A DNA stretch of 64,000 nucleotides from Liquidambar formosana (Eukaryota > Streptophyta > Magnoliopsida > Saxifragales > Altingiaceae), in the NCBI GenBank assembly GCA_039720395.1, contig CM077828.1, forward strand, positions 29,694,069 through 29,758,068, written 5' to 3'. Positions within the stretch are counted from its first letter, which is position 1. Every line of letters starts with the position of its first letter. Below the pieces are notes generated by a model. It was given only the letters and a program-made list of their open reading frames with translations. It was not told the DNA's origin and searched no databases. This document shows positions 62,741 through 64,000 of the stretch, in pieces. The translations under genes and the position numbers were made by a program.

Positions 62741-62791
62741 GAGGGCAAATTTTCCCGGGAGGGCAAATTTTCCCGGGAGTACCCTATAAAA
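62741..62791 (+). promoter_or_regulatory. Phosphate-carrier promoter: duplicated E2F-like motif and TATA box
   Basis: GAGGGCAAATTTTCCCGG occurs twice head-to-tail (62741-62758, 62759-62776). Each contains TTTCCCGG, matching the E2F consensus WTTSSCSS. CTATAAAA at about 62784-62791 is a good TATA box, which places transcription start near 62815 and gives a leader of roughly 150 nt. Confidence 0.6.
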
Positions 62792-62967
62792 TGAGCCTTA
62801 CAAACCGCAGATATTTTCGACCGGCGTCGGACGAGAGATCCAGGGCCAAACCTCCTTGATTTTCTCGATCCCCGAACATTCCCATTTCCCTCCATTTCCT
62901 CTCTTCAACCAAACCATCTCCTTCATTTCTCACAATCCAGAAGAAGAAACTCTGACCCTGACTCGAA

Positions 62968-63270
62968 ATGGATTTATCAGAGAACTCTCGCCAATCTCTC
63001 ATCCCAAGCTTCCTCTACTCTTCTTCGTCATCGAAGAAGCTCCTCGATTTGGACTCTTCGATGCTCAGAAACTTCACTTTGCCTTCGTCGTCGTCATCAA
63101 ATGGAGGTGTTTCGAGGAGGAGTTTCGTGATTCCGGCTCCGAGTGAGCCCGGTAAGATCGCGATGTACTCGCCGGCTTTCTACGCCGCGTGTACCGCTGG
63201 CGGGAGCTTGTGCTGCGGTGTCACTCACATGTCCCTCACTCCTCTCGATCTCGTCAAGTGTAATATGCAG
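62968..63270 (+). CDS. MPT3: Mitochondrial phosphate carrier, exon 1 (partial gene)
   Basis: The first coding exon (101 codons) of an inner-membrane phosphate/proton symporter of the SLC25 family, which brings Pi into the matrix for ATP synthesis. A Ser-rich N-terminal extension (about 1-65, [15 protein letters not shown]) precedes the first transmembrane helix ([21 protein letters not shown]) and the carrier signature [10 protein letters not shown]. The donor CAG|GTCTAT at 63271 is consistent with the family's continuation after CNMQ. The remaining exons lie beyond the window. It belongs to the plant MPT2/MPT3 (PHT3) group; which paralogue cannot be told from one exon. Confidence 0.92.
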
Positions 63271-64000
63271 GTCTATTTCCATTCATTTTATCCTCCTATG
63301 TATGCGGATATTTCTTTAGGGCCTTTTGATTTGATGTACCATCTCTGATATTTGAAGATTTGCGTAGCTGTTTTTAGCTTTGTGGTGTTTCTTTATTGAT
63401 CAAATTTGTATGTTCATACAGTAGGTTATATATGTTTCTCATTCATTTTGTGGAAGTGTCAACCTCATTGATGGATTTATTCACCATTTTTTTTTGGGGG
63501 GGGGGGAAGAGGTTCGGATGCCATCTTCAATTTTAATTCCCTGGTTACATTTGTTAGGGAAGTGTTTCATTCCTTGGTTTTCATATTAGAGGTTCAGATG
63601 CCATCTTGAATTAATGTTGGGTGCTATATGTTGTTGTAATGGCAATTTATTTTTCATCATGTTGTTTGATCTTTCTTACCTTTGGTTGGTGGTTTGAGAG
63701 TCATCCAATTGGAGTATACATATATTTTGTGTATTTGTTTGGAAGTAGATCTGGTCTCATCAACATGTGCTAATTTTCATATATCAACACCATGCATTTG
63801 GATTGTACTCTGTGCATAGGTGAGTTGTACTGTATAATCCACACATACATAAGGTACAACTTCTAATGCATGGTTTTGATTTTTTGTCATATTAGCATGT
63901 ATTGATGAGATTGAACTCTGTTGGGAAGACAACATGTTGACCCTATATGACTTCGAAACATGTCAGGTTTGGCCCTTTGAAGTTTGAACTTTCAAAAGGC
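63271..64000 (+). other. Intron 1 of the phosphate-carrier gene
   Basis: T-rich intronic sequence to the window end, with a G-run at 63498-63507. No second exon (which would continue after CNMQ) was found before 64000. Confidence 0.6.

Noticed and set aside
1..64000. CRISPR arrays, operons, riboswitches, bacterial elements
   Set aside because: Nothing of this kind; the window is plant nuclear DNA.

Overview
The window is nuclear DNA of a flowering plant, most likely a woody eudicot. The evidence is AT-rich sequence, many short exons with GT-AG introns, plastid- and mitochondrion-targeted proteins, plant-specific families (HPCA1-type LRR, NAC, SCPL, SCD2), and plant SINEs, MITEs and LINE debris in introns. 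The species cannot be named from the sequence. Exon structures were worked out by hand from reading frame, splice-site phase and knowledge of each family. Most models close exactly in phase.

Layout. (1) 1-7.0 kb: two tandem copies of a truncated HPCA1/At5g49760-type LRR gene. Both end in a short hydrophobic tail with no kinase domain, and both carry disabling lesions. The second copy holds a MITE in an exon, a Tourist-like MITE in intron 1 and an Au-type SINE in intron 7. (2) 9.2-16.3 kb: a complete nine-coding-exon gene for chloroplast ClpC (922 aa). (3) 16.6-18.1 kb: a decayed antisense fragment of PHS1. (4) 18.65-26.24 kb: a second full-length ClpC (941 aa). (5) 27.3-34.9 kb, minus: an intact 11-exon PHS1 phosphatase gene (933 aa). 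(6) 35.3-37.0 kb: a hAT-like non-autonomous element and a NAC pseudogene. (7) 37.5-41.0 kb, minus: a 10-exon serine carboxypeptidase-like gene (SCPL45 type, 463 aa). (8) 41-47.3 kb: gene-poor DNA with a SINE-like element. (9) 47.3-56.1 kb, minus: a 17-exon SCD2 gene (560 aa). (10) 57.16 kb: tRNA-Asp(GUC). (11) 58.6-60.2 kb, minus: a plastid acyl carrier protein gene (138 aa). (12) 62.97 kb to the end: exon 1 of a mitochondrial phosphate carrier gene that runs off the window.

The main structural result is that regions 2-5 look like one tandem segmental duplication. Its left breakpoint lies in the 5'UTR intron of ClpC and its right breakpoint in intron 3 of PHS1. The upstream unit keeps the ClpC promoter but holds only a 5'-truncated, decayed PHS1. 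The downstream unit has a complete PHS1 but a ClpC copy that was separated from the ancestral promoter. That second ClpC keeps all ATPase motifs but has diverged in its N-domain, UVR motif and C-terminus. No wholly new multi-gene system was seen. The remaining genes are ordinary housekeeping or signalling genes placed side by side, not a pathway cluster.
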